From: Candidatus Avelusimicrobium pullicaecorum
GTDB taxonomy: Bacteria; Elusimicrobiota; Elusimicrobia; Elusimicrobiales; Elusimicrobiaceae
Assembly (NCBI GenBank): GCA_944322825.1
Contig: CALUQD010000001.1
Coordinates: forward strand, 80,015-122,504
Length of the DNA stretch: 42,490 nt
Reading direction: 5' to 3'
Part shown: piece after piece, positions 17,554-25,584 of the stretch
How the letters are laid out: every line of letters starts with the position of its first letter
How positions within the stretch are numbered: position 1 is the first letter of the stretch
Position numbers and translations under genes: made by a program
Notes under the pieces: generated by a model
Database searches by the model: none
What the model saw: the letters and a program-made list of their open reading frames with translations, nothing else
Told to the model about the DNA's origin: nothing

Positions 17554-17925
17554 CTATTTTTCTGAAGAGTTAATTAATAAAGCGGCTTTGCCGCACAGTG
17601 TCTTGAGCGCTTCCTGCGCTGCGTGCACTTGGGTTAATGTTTCGCTTTTCCGGGGGCTGAAAACAAGGTCCGCCCCTGGCTGAATGTTTTTTCTGTTTAA
17701 TCTAAAAGCTTCTCTTAAAAGTCTTTTGGCGCGGTTGCGTACAACCGCTGGGCCCAGCTTCCTGGACACCACTACCGCAAAACGGGCCGGCATTCCTGCA
17801 CCGGGGCCGGACCGCCACCACAGAACAATTCCCTTATACTGCAGTTTTTCGCCGCCCTGGATAACCCTTTGGAAATCTTTTTTCAGGTGCAGGCGGCACT
17901 CACGCGGCAGACCGTTTGACGGCAT
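17554..17925 (-). CDS. rnpA: RnpA, protein component of RNase P
   Basis: 123 aa basic protein that helps the RNase P RNA bind and cut 5' leaders of pre-tRNA. The family signature [13 protein letters not shown] is intact (about 62-74), preceded by [16 protein letters not shown]. The start lies 4 nt after the rpmH stop, leaving no room for an upstream start. The RNA partner (rnpB) was not recognised in this window. Confidence 0.95.
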   Translation of the reverse strand: MPSNGLPRECRLHLKKDFQRVIQGGEKLQYKGIVLWWRSGPGAGMPARFAVVVSRKLGPAVVRNRAKRLLREAFRLNRKNIQPGADLVFSPRKSETLTQVHAAQEALKTLCGKAALLINSSEK

Positions 17926-17929
17926 ACGC

Positions 17930-18070
17930 TTAGGCGGCTCTGATCAATTCGTGGCGGCCTTTGGCCCTTCTGGCGCTGAGGACTTTTCTGCCGCCAGCGG
18001 TAGCCATTCTGGCTCTGAATCCGATGTGTTTGGCGCGTCTTCTTTTGTTAGGTCTGTAGGTCGGTAACAT
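17930..18070 (-). CDS. rpmH: Ribosomal protein bL34
   Basis: 46 aa: [20 protein letters not shown], then [20 protein letters not shown]. The second half matches the bL34 pattern RM.T..GR.VL..RR.KGR almost residue for residue. It is first in the rpmH-rnpA-yidD-yidC-jag unit. No strong SD is seen upstream of the ATG at 18070 although the leader is about 90 nt. Confidence 0.97.
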   Translation of the reverse strand: MLPTYRPNKRRRAKHIGFRARMATAGGRKVLSARRAKGRHELIRAA

Positions 18071-18168
18071 ATTATCTTAAACGTTAATTCTGGCCCGGAA
18101 AAACCGGACTGGAAAAAACGTATCTCCTGTAATTAATTTAAAATGGTTTCTGTGTGAAACGTACTGAT

Positions 18169-18198
18169 ATTATATCTTTTCTTTAGCGGCTTTGCCAA
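18169..18198 (-). promoter_or_regulatory. rpmH: Promoter of the rpmH operon
   Basis: TTGGCA (18193-18198), 18-nt spacer, TATAAT (18169-18174). Predicted start near 18162, giving a leader of about 90 nt that includes a CCGG-TTTTT-CCGG hairpin. Confidence 0.8.
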
Positions 18199-18226
18199 CA
18201 AATTTGCATTTTGGCCTTGTTTCCGT

Positions 18227-19564
18227 TTACGGAACCGGTATGAATAAAATGGGATTATTCAAAACGTTTTTATCCAAAATTTGTCCGCCGTCTAATTTGG
18301 GTATATACACCACCACCTGGCGCTGCGGGTCCAGCCGTTCTTCTTCGCGGCCTGCAGGCTGGTAATACGTCCCCTCCGGGATTTCGTAGGCAATCACTTC
18401 ACCCAACATCACGCTTTGGTAACGTTTGGCGTTAAGCCCCGCCCGATGCAAATCCTGGGCCAGCTTATTTTGGTTGTCGTACCTCGGGGCAAGGACCGCG
18501 GCCCGCAAGGCAGGCGTCTCCGGGGCGGACGCAGAGGCTTTTGTTGCATTTTTTAACAAAGCGATTTTTTCCTGCAATAGCGGCGGCACCAAATTATACG
18601 GATGTAAATCAAAGGAGCCGTCCTTGTAGGAGACTAGCACGCTTCCACTTAGCAAAGTATCCCCCCCTTTTATTTGTATATTTCTGTGCAGCACCGCCAC
18701 CGTCACCGGCTGCTTGTTGGCTGGGTGCTCCGGCAGGGCATAAACCTCGGCATAGGAATTGCGCGGAGTAAATAGGTCAGCCAAGCGCTCAATCTGCGGC
18801 AATTGCGGCCGAGAGGCGGCCTCTTCCTGGGCAAATTGCACCGAAATCCCGCGCGGATGAAGGGCGCGATAGCCCCGGGTATAGGCGTCTTTTAAGGATT
18901 GGGGCGCCTGCTGCGGGGTCAACAAAACAGTGCGGCCGTCCTCGTAGCGCAGCAAATAGCTGCCGGCAGGGCAGGCGCGGTGCACGTCCGCAAAATAGCG
19001 CAGACGGTCATTAATAAAAACGGTTACTTTTTCCCCCGTTTGGCGTATCCGCAAGACCACCGGTTTAGAGGTGCTTCTCATCAAATAGTTGACGGTCGCC
19101 TTCAGCTGGTGCGTGCGTTTGAAATGTTCCGGGCCCAGCTCCACCACGCGTACCTGTTCGCCGGACGGCAATGTGAGAAACGTATCTTTTTTAGCGGCCG
19201 GGGTTTGCGCAACCAACAAGCGATTTAATGTGGCTTGCAACTCCTGGTTGAGGGGCAGCGCCGCCGGGAGATTTTCTTTTGAAAACGGAATTTCCAGCTG
19301 GACGGGTTCTCCTTGAAACCGAAAATACAGCTGGCGGGAACCGGCGGCGCGGCAGAACGGCGCCTGAGCCGATGGCACCGTCAAAAATTTTTTGGATACG
19401 GACGACACCGCCTTCTGTTCGGCCGCCGCACGCGGCGCGCCTTCCAGGAAGTTCTTAACAACTTTGCCCTTTTGGGCGCAAGCCGGCACGGACAGCCCGG
19501 CCAATAAACCCGCCCACAATACCAGGCGGACCGGAAAAGAAACGACGGAAAAATGCTTTTTCAT
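18227..19564 (-). CDS. Secreted protein of unknown function
   Basis: 445 aa from the ATG at 19564 (MKKHFSVVSFPVRLVLWAGL), chosen because it opens a good signal peptide ending near PACAQ. I recognise no family. The mature part is beta-rich in character, and two stretches resemble each other: YLLRYEDGRTVLLTP (about 200) and VLVSYKDGSFDLHP (about 315), each followed by a short helical segment containing Leu-Lys/Gln. No catalytic motif is evident. It lies just upstream of the rpmH promoter on the same strand with no clear terminator, and is divergent from recO. Likely periplasmic or surface-bound; function unknown. Confidence 0.7.
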   Translation of the reverse strand: MKKHFSVVSFPVRLVLWAGLLAGLSVPACAQKGKVVKNFLEGAPRAAAEQKAVSSVSKKFLTVPSAQAPFCRAAGSRQLYFRFQGEPVQLEIPFSKENLPAALPLNQELQATLNRLLVAQTPAAKKDTFLTLPSGEQVRVVELGPEHFKRTHQLKATVNYLMRSTSKPVVLRIRQTGEKVTVFINDRLRYFADVHRACPAGSYLLRYEDGRTVLLTPQQAPQSLKDAYTRGYRALHPRGISVQFAQEEAASRPQLPQIERLADLFTPRNSYAEVYALPEHPANKQPVTVAVLHRNIQIKGGDTLLSGSVLVSYKDGSFDLHPYNLVPPLLQEKIALLKNATKASASAPETPALRAAVLAPRYDNQNKLAQDLHRAGLNAKRYQSVMLGEVIAYEIPEGTYYQPAGREEERLDPQRQVVVYIPKLDGGQILDKNVLNNPILFIPVP

Positions 19565-19659
19565 ATATTTTATTTTCCCAATTTTACCGACGGGAAACAA
19601 GGGTCAAAAGGCCCAAAGGGGCGTAGGCCTTTGGTTCTATGCGCCGCCGGCCGCAAATT

Positions 19660-19668
19660 TGCTATGCT
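19660..19668 (+). promoter_or_regulatory. Extended -10 promoter of recO
   Basis: TGC followed by TATGCT (19663-19668), ending 6 nt before the recO ATG at 19675. No -35 is seen, as is common for extended -10 promoters. A leaderless transcript is expected. Confidence 0.55.
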
Positions 19669-19674
19669 GTTACT

Positions 19675-20388
19675 ATGGTATTTACCGACTCGGGCATTCT
19701 TCTTTACCGCCAGCCCTTCCGCGAAGCGGACCGAATGGTTTCGCTCTATACCCGCCAGCACGGGCGCATTAACGTCCGGCTGCCCGGCGTGGCGCGCCCG
19801 TCGGGCAAATTAAAAGCGCTCAGCGAACCGTTTGTATATGGGGATTACCGCATTTACGTCCGCCGCGGCGGCACCGTCGGCACCGTGACGGGCGGCAAAT
19901 TGCAAAACGTGTTTCCCGCGGTGCGCCGCAGTTTAAAACGCACCGCCCTGGCCATGCATTTTTGCGAATTGTTCCAGCGCTTAACCCCCCTGCACCAGCC
20001 AAGTGAAGCCAAATTTGAACTGCTGGTTTCTTCCCTTACCGAGTTGGAATATGGCGAACCTAACCCGGCCTTTGCCGCGGCGTTTACCCTGCGCCTGATG
20101 ACGCTGGCCGGTTTTGGGCTGGACCACCCTGTCCTAAAAATATCCGCCGAATTTTGGCGGCGTATGCACGAAGATAAATTGTCTTCGTTAGAGTTTTCCA
20201 CCCCCGAAGAAATGCTTTCGCTGGCCAAGTGCAACAGCGTGTGCCGCCGGTTTTTAAACCAATACTTGGCCTATCCGCTCAATACCCTTAGGAGTTTCAC
20301 CCTGGATGAAGGCGAAGACACCCCCTTGGCGGTTGCCGCTTTGCAGGAAGACGGCCCCGCAACACTGCAGCCGGCCTCTTTATCCTAA
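19675..20388 (+). CDS. recO: RecO, recombination mediator
   Basis: 237 aa from the ATG at 19675 (MVFTDSGILLYRQPFREADR), the usual RecO N-terminus with its OB fold; a longer in-frame start is not supported. LPGVARPSGKLKALSEPF and LAMHFCELFQRLTP are typical RecO segments. RecO anneals SSB-coated ssDNA and with RecR loads RecA in gap repair. The C-terminal zinc cysteines of some RecO proteins are largely missing (only two cysteines, in KCNSVCRRF), which is common. The ATG follows an extended -10 by 6 nt without SD. Confidence 0.88.
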   Translation: MVFTDSGILLYRQPFREADRMVSLYTRQHGRINVRLPGVARPSGKLKALSEPFVYGDYRIYVRRGGTVGTVTGGKLQNVFPAVRRSLKRTALAMHFCELFQRLTPLHQPSEAKFELLVSSLTELEYGEPNPAFAAAFTLRLMTLAGFGLDHPVLKISAEFWRRMHEDKLSSLEFSTPEEMLSLAKCNSVCRRFLNQYLAYPLNTLRSFTLDEGEDTPLAVAALQEDGPATLQPASLS

Positions 20389-20396
20389 AACAAAAC

Positions 20397-20425
20397 GGGC
20401 ATAGGTCCAATGGCCCTTTCTGTTT
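20397..20425 (+). terminator. Probable recO terminator
   Basis: GGGCAT (20397-20402) pairs with ATGGCCC (20410-20416) with one bulged G, followed by TTTCTGTTT. Part of the hairpin is the first copy of the direct repeat noted below. Confidence 0.5.
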
Positions 20426-20441
20426 AGGTCCAATGGCCCTT
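20402..20441. repeat. Two 17-bp direct repeats
   Basis: TAGGTCCAATGGCCCTT at 20402-20418 and again at 20425-20441, identical, 23 bp apart (about two helix turns). The second copy overlaps the -35 of the next gene. An operator is possible; a local duplication is the alternative. Confidence 0.8.
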
Positions 20442-20468
20442 GTAGAAAAAATCAAATTTTCTGATAAT
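20440..20468 (+). promoter_or_regulatory. Promoter of the 20496 gene
   Basis: TTGTAG (20440-20445), 17-nt spacer, GATAAT (20463-20468). Leader about 20 nt with SD GGAGGAAG before the ATG. Confidence 0.6.
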
Positions 20469-20495
20469 AAAAGATATCAAACTTGTGGAGGAAGT

Positions 20496-21113
20496 ATGTG
20501 TTATAAAAATTGGATGGGAATTTTGACCGCGCTGGCCATTGCCGCAATGCCGGCGTCCGTGTCGGCCGAGCAAAAGACGTTTCAGCTGATCCACTGGACG
20601 AAAGCCTTGCAAACGGAAAACAAACGCGTGGACAACCAGGGCTCCGCTTCCGTATTTGGCGTATCGGTAAGCGCGCACGTTGACCGAATTAGCGCCCAGG
20701 CGCACGCCAACAAAAAAATAAAAAACTTTTTTTCGTACCTGCGCACTTATAAAAAAGCCTCGGATGCCTCCATCCGCCAGTGCCAGGCCAATTACGAAAC
20801 CTTGAAATCCGCCGTCCAGCACAACCAGCTCTTTAGTCATTATGCGCTTACGGCTGTGTCCCCGCAGGATTTTTGCCGGCTCTCAGCCAAAGAAGTAGCT
20901 TACCTGGAACGTTTGTTTAAAGGGACGGCCTCCCCCATCAGAGCCCGCCAGTATAAGTCCGCTTTGCTGTTGACGATGTACCAACAGAAAAAGTATATTT
21001 GGTTTGCCGTCGAACCGCAGAACAAACTGATTACGCTTGTCTATAACAACCCGGACGATCTGAAAGAAATTTCCGGTTTAAGCGGAGGATGGAAACAACT
21101 GGCGGTCAAATAA
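20496..21113 (+). CDS. Exported protein of unknown function
   Basis: 205 aa from the ATG at 20496, chosen for the strong SD GGAGG and because it opens a signal peptide (MCYKNWMGILTALAIAAMPA, cleavage likely after SVSA). The mature protein of about 180 residues is basic and probably mixed alpha/beta: a helical middle (around FFSYLRTYKKASDAS), a cysteine pair (RQCQANYETL and DFCRLSAKEV) that could form a disulfide, and a C-terminal region with strands IWFAVEPQNKLITLVYNN. No known domain recognised. It is monocistronic, between two terminators. Confidence 0.7.
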   Translation: MCYKNWMGILTALAIAAMPASVSAEQKTFQLIHWTKALQTENKRVDNQGSASVFGVSVSAHVDRISAQAHANKKIKNFFSYLRTYKKASDASIRQCQANYETLKSAVQHNQLFSHYALTAVSPQDFCRLSAKEVAYLERLFKGTASPIRARQYKSALLLTMYQQKKYIWFAVEPQNKLITLVYNNPDDLKEISGLSGGWKQLAVK

Positions 21114-21126
21114 CTTTTAATTCCGC

Positions 21127-21157
21127 AAAAAAGCCCCGGCGCAAACCGGGGCTTTTT
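21127..21157. terminator. Bidirectional terminator
   Basis: A6, GCCCCGG (21133-21139), loop CGCAAA, CCGGGGC (21146-21152), T5. It separates the convergent 20496 gene and the HAD gene. Confidence 0.9.
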
Positions 21158-21200
21158 GATGCTTAAAATGCGGGTAACGCCTGGATAATCCGGCTGGTGC

Positions 21201-21860
21201 TCAGGCCAGCAGTTCATCCATATCCGGGTAGATGTCTTTTAAGGAGTGGTAAATTTTAAACGCGTTCTCCCGGATGTACTGGGTGGGCTGTTTGATTTGA
21301 GGCACCACACAGGTGCGCATCCGGGCCGTAATGGCGGCGGTCGCCCCGGCCACGGAATCTTCAAACACCAAACATTCGCTCACGTCCACTCCCAGCTTTT
21401 GGGCGGTTGTTAAGTAGACTTCCGGGTCCGGCTTGGGGCGGGATACGTCATCGGAAGTGGTAACGGAGGAAAAATATTTTTTGATGTCCTTTTTCTCCAG
21501 CAAATGCATTACCCAGCGCGTAATGTTGGAAGACGCCAGCGCCACCTTCAGCCCCCGGTTATAAAAAAATTCCACCGCTTCCTTGGCGCCGGGGCGGAAG
21601 TGTATTTCCCCGTTGGAAGCCAGGTATTCTTCAAAAATTTCCCCGGTGCGGATGTGCATTTTTTCAATATCGGTTTGGGGACCAAAATGCTGCCGGATAA
21701 AGTTGGCGGCATCGGCGCGGCTGATACCGACGCACGATTCAAAAAGCTCATACGTAAAATCCAGCCCATCCTCGGCCGCGGCTTTTTTATAGCATTCAAA
21801 ATAAATCGGTTCCGTGTTGAACAGCAATCCGTCCATATCAAAAATAACCGTCGTAATCAT
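21201..21860 (-). CDS. HAD-superfamily phosphatase/phosphoglucomutase-like hydrolase
   Basis: 219 aa. Motif I FDMDGLLFNTEP has the nucleophile Asp8 and the acid/base Asp10; motif II is LASSN; motif III is the lysine in SRPKPDPEVY; motif IV is VFEDSVAGATAA. A helical cap sits between motifs I and II. This is the subfamily IA beta-phosphoglucomutase/sugar-phosphatase type. The exact substrate cannot be read from sequence. Single gene, divergent from glyQ. Confidence 0.88.
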   Translation of the reverse strand: MITTVIFDMDGLLFNTEPIYFECYKKAAAEDGLDFTYELFESCVGISRADAANFIRQHFGPQTDIEKMHIRTGEIFEEYLASNGEIHFRPGAKEAVEFFYNRGLKVALASSNITRWVMHLLEKKDIKKYFSSVTTSDDVSRPKPDPEVYLTTAQKLGVDVSECLVFEDSVAGATAAITARMRTCVVPQIKQPTQYIRENAFKIYHSLKDIYPDMDELLA

Positions 21861-21867
21861 ATAGTGT

Positions 21868-21876
21868 ATTATAGCA
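21868..21876 (-). promoter_or_regulatory. Extended -10 promoter of the HAD gene
   Basis: TGC followed by TATAAT (21868-21873), ending 7 nt before the ATG at 21860. No SD fits in the space left, so the message should be leaderless. Confidence 0.65.
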
Positions 21877-21918
21877 GTTTTTGCCGGGCAAAGCCCAGCG
21901 CGGCGCGTCCGTATTTTA

Positions 21919-21924
21919 TATAAT
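21919..21924 (+). promoter_or_regulatory. -10 element of glyQS
   Basis: TATAAT, 10 nt before the glyQ ATG at 21935. It leaves a leader of only a few nucleotides. No clear -35. No T-box-like leader is possible in this space. Confidence 0.55.
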
Positions 21925-21934
21925 GTATTTACCT

Positions 21935-22822
21935 ATGAAAAACGGTATGAATTTTCAGGATATGATATCCGCCCTAAACACCTATTGGACTAAACAAGGC
22001 TGCGTCCTCGTTCAGCCCTACGACGTTGAAAAAGGCGCCGGCACCTATAACCCGGAAACCTTTTTCGGCTCTTTAACCAAAAAACCCGTCAAACGCGCGT
22101 ATGTGGAACCGTGCCGCCGACCGGCCGACGGCCGCTACGGCGAAAACCCCAACCGCCTGGGCAAATACTATCAGTATCAAGTGATTATGAAACCCGCCCC
22201 GGCCAACATCCAAGAAATTTACTTAAATTCCTTAAAAGCCATCGGCCTGGACCCCAAACAGCACGACGTGCGCTGGATTGAGGACGATTGGCAATCCCCC
22301 ACCTTGGGCGCGTCAGGCGTCGGTTGGGAAATTTGGCTCGACGGTATGGAAATCACGCAGTTTACGTATTTCCAAAATATGGCCGGCTATGCGTTAAACC
22401 CCATTACGGTGGAAATCACCTACGGGCTGGAACGCATTGCAATGTACTGCCAAAAAGTGGATAACGTGTTTGACATCCGCTGGAACGACGAAATCACCTA
22501 CCGCGACGTACACCACGAAGGCGAACGGCAGTTTTCGCATTATTATTTTGAAGAATCCAACGTGGACCACCTGCGCCGCTACATCCAGGAATGCGAAGAA
22601 GAATGCTTCGCCCTGTGCAAAAAAGGCCTGTATTTGCCGGCGTACGACAACGCGATGAAACTGTCGCATTACTTTAATATGCTCGAAGCGCGCGGGGCGA
22701 TTTCCGTGTCAGACCGCACCAACAACATCACCAAAATCCGCAATTTGGCCAAAGCCTGCGCCAAAACATATGTGGAAAGCGTGGAAGGAAACGAAGCTAA
22801 AAACGAGGAGGCCGCCCAATGA
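21935..22822 (+). CDS. glyQ: Glycyl-tRNA synthetase alpha subunit
   Basis: 295 aa from the ATG at 21935; an ATG four codons later ([14 protein letters not shown]) is also possible. It is the catalytic subunit of the bacterial alpha2beta2 enzyme that charges tRNA-Gly. Characteristic segments: [27 protein letters not shown]-like [35 protein letters not shown], and the glycine-binding region around YGLERIAMY. It overlaps glyS by 4 nt (ATGA). Confidence 0.97.
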   Translation: MKNGMNFQDMISALNTYWTKQGCVLVQPYDVEKGAGTYNPETFFGSLTKKPVKRAYVEPCRRPADGRYGENPNRLGKYYQYQVIMKPAPANIQEIYLNSLKAIGLDPKQHDVRWIEDDWQSPTLGASGVGWEIWLDGMEITQFTYFQNMAGYALNPITVEITYGLERIAMYCQKVDNVFDIRWNDEITYRDVHHEGERQFSHYYFEESNVDHLRRYIQECEEECFALCKKGLYLPAYDNAMKLSHYFNMLEARGAISVSDRTNNITKIRNLAKACAKTYVESVEGNEAKNEEAAQ

Positions 22823-24897
22823 ACGCGTTATTGGAAATTGGCGTAGAACATTTGCCCGCCCGCTTTATGGCGCCGGCCTTAAAGCAGCTTAAAGAATTAA
22901 CCGCCCAACTATTGGACGAAAAAAGAATTTCGTATAAATCGGTGGACTCTTTTGGCACATACCGCCGCCTGGTGGTCGTTATTGAAGACTTAGCCGAAAA
23001 ATCGGCCGATGTGCAAAAAGAAGTCAAAGGGCCGCCGGCTAAACTGTTAAAAGACGCCAATGGCAATTTTACCCCCCAAAGCGCGGGTTTTGCCCAAAAG
23101 AACGGAATTGCACCGGAAAAGCTGACCATTGTAGAAACGGAAAAAGGACCGTTTATTTATGCGGTGGTCAAAATCAAAGGCGAAAAGACGGTTAAACTCC
23201 TGCCGGAGATTTTCACGCGCATCGTAACCGGGCTGGAATTTGCCAAAAATATGATTTGGGAAGAATCCGGCCTGCGCTACGGCCGCCCGATACGCTCCTT
23301 GATTGGCCTGTACGGCGAAAAAGTGATTAAATTCTCCGTAGCCGGAGTGGAATCCAACCGCAACACGTATCCGCTTTCTTCTTTCGGCCGCAAACCGATT
23401 AAAGTGGCCAAGGCCGACAAAACCTGCTATGCCGATTTGCTCCGCTCCCAGCCGCAGCCTGTTTTGGCCCTGCCGCAGGAACGCAAAGAGGCTTTAATCA
23501 AAACCGTTTCCAACGAGGCTAAAATCCGCGGGTATCAAGCGGATTTAGACCCGGAATTAATCGAAGAAACCGTCTGGTTTACCGAACACCCGGTGGCCGT
23601 CGGGGGCGATTTTGAAATCAAATTTTTAACCCTCCCCAAAGACTTGGTGACGACGGTGCTTAAAAAACAAATTAAAATGTTCCCCGTCACTAACGCCAAC
23701 GGCGAATTGCAGCCGTACTTTATCGCCGTGCGGGACGGTATTTCCGTCAACCAAAACGAAGTGCGCGACGGATTTAAAAAAGTAATGTCCGCCCGCCTTT
23801 CAGACGCGGTGTTCTTCTTTGAAAACGACAAGAAAGACGGTCTGGAAAAATTCAAAGAAAAACTCAAAAATGTGCAATTTTTGGAAGGACTGGGTTCGAT
23901 GTACGACAAATCGCTTCGCACCCAGCAATTGGCCAACTGGCTGTGCGAAAAGCTGCACAAAGCGGCTGTAAAAGATACGGTGGATTATGCGGCCTCCCAC
24001 GCGTATGCCGACTTGGCCAGCCACGTCGTGTACGAGTTCCCGGAGCTGCAAGGCTATATGGGCGGCCAGTACGCCGCCTTGGAAGGCCGCGCGGACGCCG
24101 CCAAAGCAATGGAAGAATTTTACTTCCCGCTGACGTCCTCCTCCGAACTCCCCTCCACCGAAGAAGGGTGTATTGTTTCGCTGGCGGGCAAAATAGACAC
24201 GTTGGTAGGCAACTTTTTAATCGGGCAAATTCCCACCGGAAGCGAAGACCCCTTCGCCTTGCGCCGCCAGGCGTTTGGCGCGGTGCGCATCTTGCTGGAA
24301 AAGGAAATGAATGTATCGCTGAAAGACTTGGTGGAAAAGGCGGCCTCTCTATACCCCGCCGGTACGCCGGATAAGGGCCTAAAAGAACTGCCGGGCTTTT
24401 TGTTCCAGCGGCTGGCCTTGGTATTGGAACAGCGCGGGCACAAAGCCGCCACGTTAAACGCCGTGGCCAATTGGTACGAAATGCCGCTTACACAGGTGGA
24501 AGCCTTGGTCAGCGCGTTGGAAACCGTCAAAATGGGCGAAGATTTTGCCCAAATGTTGGAACCGGCCAAACGCGTGTGCAACCTCCTCAAAAAAGCCGAA
24601 GACGTAACGGAGGATGTAAACGAAAGCCTGTTCGAACTGCCGGCCGAAAAAGCCTTGTACGATAAAATCCACGAAGTCGATGCTTCGCTGGGGTGCACCG
24701 TACATACGGCCCAAACGAAAGAAGGGTATTTAAACATTCTTAAAACCTACGGCGCATTCAAAGAACCGCTGGAAAATTTCTTTAAGGATGTGATGGTAAA
24801 CGCCGAGAACCCCGCCGTGCGGAAAAACCGCCTAGCCCTCTTGGCGCGCGTACGCCGCTATCTGACGCAAACCGTGGCGGATATCACCCAGCTGTAA
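22819..24897 (+). CDS. glyS: Glycyl-tRNA synthetase beta subunit
   Basis: 692 aa, normal for GlyS. N-terminus [20 protein letters not shown] and [14 protein letters not shown], then [14 protein letters not shown], an HD-like region, and a C-terminal anticodon-binding domain ending in [16 protein letters not shown]. It binds tRNA-Gly and is needed for activity of the alpha subunit. Followed 20 nt later by a strong terminator. Confidence 0.97.
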   Translation: MNALLEIGVEHLPARFMAPALKQLKELTAQLLDEKRISYKSVDSFGTYRRLVVVIEDLAEKSADVQKEVKGPPAKLLKDANGNFTPQSAGFAQKNGIAPEKLTIVETEKGPFIYAVVKIKGEKTVKLLPEIFTRIVTGLEFAKNMIWEESGLRYGRPIRSLIGLYGEKVIKFSVAGVESNRNTYPLSSFGRKPIKVAKADKTCYADLLRSQPQPVLALPQERKEALIKTVSNEAKIRGYQADLDPELIEETVWFTEHPVAVGGDFEIKFLTLPKDLVTTVLKKQIKMFPVTNANGELQPYFIAVRDGISVNQNEVRDGFKKVMSARLSDAVFFFENDKKDGLEKFKEKLKNVQFLEGLGSMYDKSLRTQQLANWLCEKLHKAAVKDTVDYAASHAYADLASHVVYEFPELQGYMGGQYAALEGRADAAKAMEEFYFPLTSSSELPSTEEGCIVSLAGKIDTLVGNFLIGQIPTGSEDPFALRRQAFGAVRILLEKEMNVSLKDLVEKAASLYPAGTPDKGLKELPGFLFQRLALVLEQRGHKAATLNAVANWYEMPLTQVEALVSALETVKMGEDFAQMLEPAKRVCNLLKKAEDVTEDVNESLFELPAEKALYDKIHEVDASLGCTVHTAQTKEGYLNILKTYGAFKEPLENFFKDVMVNAENPAVRKNRLALLARVRRYLTQTVADITQL

Positions 24898-24917
24898 AAA
24901 CGGCTCTTTCCGTTCAT

Positions 24918-24948
24918 CCGCGCCTGTTTCGACAGGCGCGGATTTTTT
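24918..24948 (+). terminator. Terminator of glyQS
   Basis: CCGCGCCTG (24918-24926), loop TTTCGA, CAGGCGCGG (24933-24941), then ATTTTTT. A nine-pair GC-rich stem, very strong. Confidence 0.93.
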
Positions 24949-24994
24949 GCGTTTTGGGCCCTTTTCGACGGAGAAAAACGTATAAAAACAGGCC

Positions 24995-25022
24995 TTGACA
25001 ATTTTTTTAATCCGCCTATACT
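24995..25022 (+). promoter_or_regulatory. Strong promoter of a candidate non-coding RNA
   Basis: Perfect -35 TTGACA (24995-25000), 16-nt A/T-rich spacer and -10 TATACT (25017-25022). It is the best match to the housekeeping consensus in the window. A run of A/T lies upstream. No reading frame with SD follows. Confidence 0.8.
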
Positions 25023-25028
25023 ATCCAT

Positions 25029-25511
25029 ACAGGAAGTTAGTCCGTAGGCCCTTGCCGGGGGCTGCTTGTAAGCGGACAAAAGCGGTGACGTGAGGTAGTG
25101 TTGCTGTTGTTGTAAAGGTGCCGAGCCGGAAGATGTAGGCGTACGTGCTAGGGAAGGTTAGGATGGTTAGGTTACGTAACTGTCCGGGAACCGGTAAGGC
25201 GTATAGCCAGGCGTATCTGGCCGCGGACGGGCAGGGCGATAAGTGTTGTACCGTCTGGTTGTTAGGGCGCCGACGCGGAGTTGTAAAGCGGTGTAGTGCG
25301 GCGGAAAGGTAATGGAAGTCGTGCTAGTTCGTGGTAACGGTGTTTCCGGCGGTTGATGTAATTGCTTCGGCCGGGTGGAAACAGTAAGCGGCATAAGTCC
25401 CGGTGAGATGTAGTTGGGCCTATCCTGAGAGCAGTAGATGACGCAGTGAGGAGTAAGAATGGAGACGTCAAGATGAACCCCTCGGTTTGGATAACCGGGG
25501 GGTTCTATTTT
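25029..25511 (+). ncRNA. Candidate large structured non-coding RNA, about 480 nt
   Basis: Bounded by a strong promoter and a strong intrinsic terminator, with no credible coding frame. The sense strand is G-rich and C-poor (25081-25180 has 40 G and 12 C by my count). Helices seen by eye: GTCCG 25040-25044 with CGGAC 25073-25077, enclosing GGCCC 25047-25051 with GGGCT 25059-25063; GTCCG 25182-25186 with CGGAC 25224-25228, enclosing GCCAG 25206-25210 with CTGGC 25217-25221; GTTTCC 25342-25347 with GGAAAC 25377-25382, enclosing GGC/GCC. GTTACGTAAC (25171-25180) is self-complementary. GGCGTAT and GGTTAG each occur twice. I could not match it to RNase P RNA, tmRNA, 6S or SRP RNA. Confidence 0.6.
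25475..25511 (+). terminator. Terminator of the candidate ncRNA
   Basis: GAACCCC-T-CGGTT (25475-25487) pairs with AACCG-G-GGGGTTC (25493-25505) over a 5-nt loop, then TATTTT. About 13 pairs including one G-U. Confidence 0.88.
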
Positions 25512-25555
25512 GCAACAGTAAATGTAGTTTTCCGCCCCGAGCGTTCAGCCAAAAT

Positions 25556-25580
25556 AAAACCCGGTTAAAACCGGGTTTTT
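25556..25580 (-). terminator. Terminator after the small lipoprotein gene
   Basis: AAAA-CCCGG (25560-25564) with CCGGG-TTTTT (25571-25580), loop TTAAAA. It works from either strand and is about 5 nt past the stop of the minus-strand gene. Confidence 0.8.
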
Positions 25581-25584
25581 AAAT

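Noticed and set aside
17935-18230. dnaA and oriC next to rpmH
   Set aside because: This is their common place, but no dnaA gene or cluster of DnaA boxes is visible; the neighbour is a secreted-protein gene.
20402-20441. CRISPR array
   Set aside because: Only two short repeats with a 6-bp gap; no array and no cas genes anywhere in the window.
21861-21934. T-box or glycine riboswitch upstream of glyQS
   Set aside because: The space between the -10 box and the ATG is only 10 nt, too short for any leader RNA.
25167-25471. Minus-strand reading frames across the candidate ncRNA
   Set aside because: Up to 75 codons, Pro/Thr/Arg-rich with no SD or promoter; they arise because the plus strand is G-rich and stop-rich.
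25029-25511. RNase P RNA, tmRNA, 6S or SRP RNA as identity of the candidate ncRNA
   Set aside because: GGAAGTTAGTCCG near the 5' end recalls GAGGAAAGTCC of RNase P, but the partner P4 strand and the other conserved cores are missing. No tRNA-like domain or T-loop for tmRNA, no SRP apical loop, and too long for 6S.
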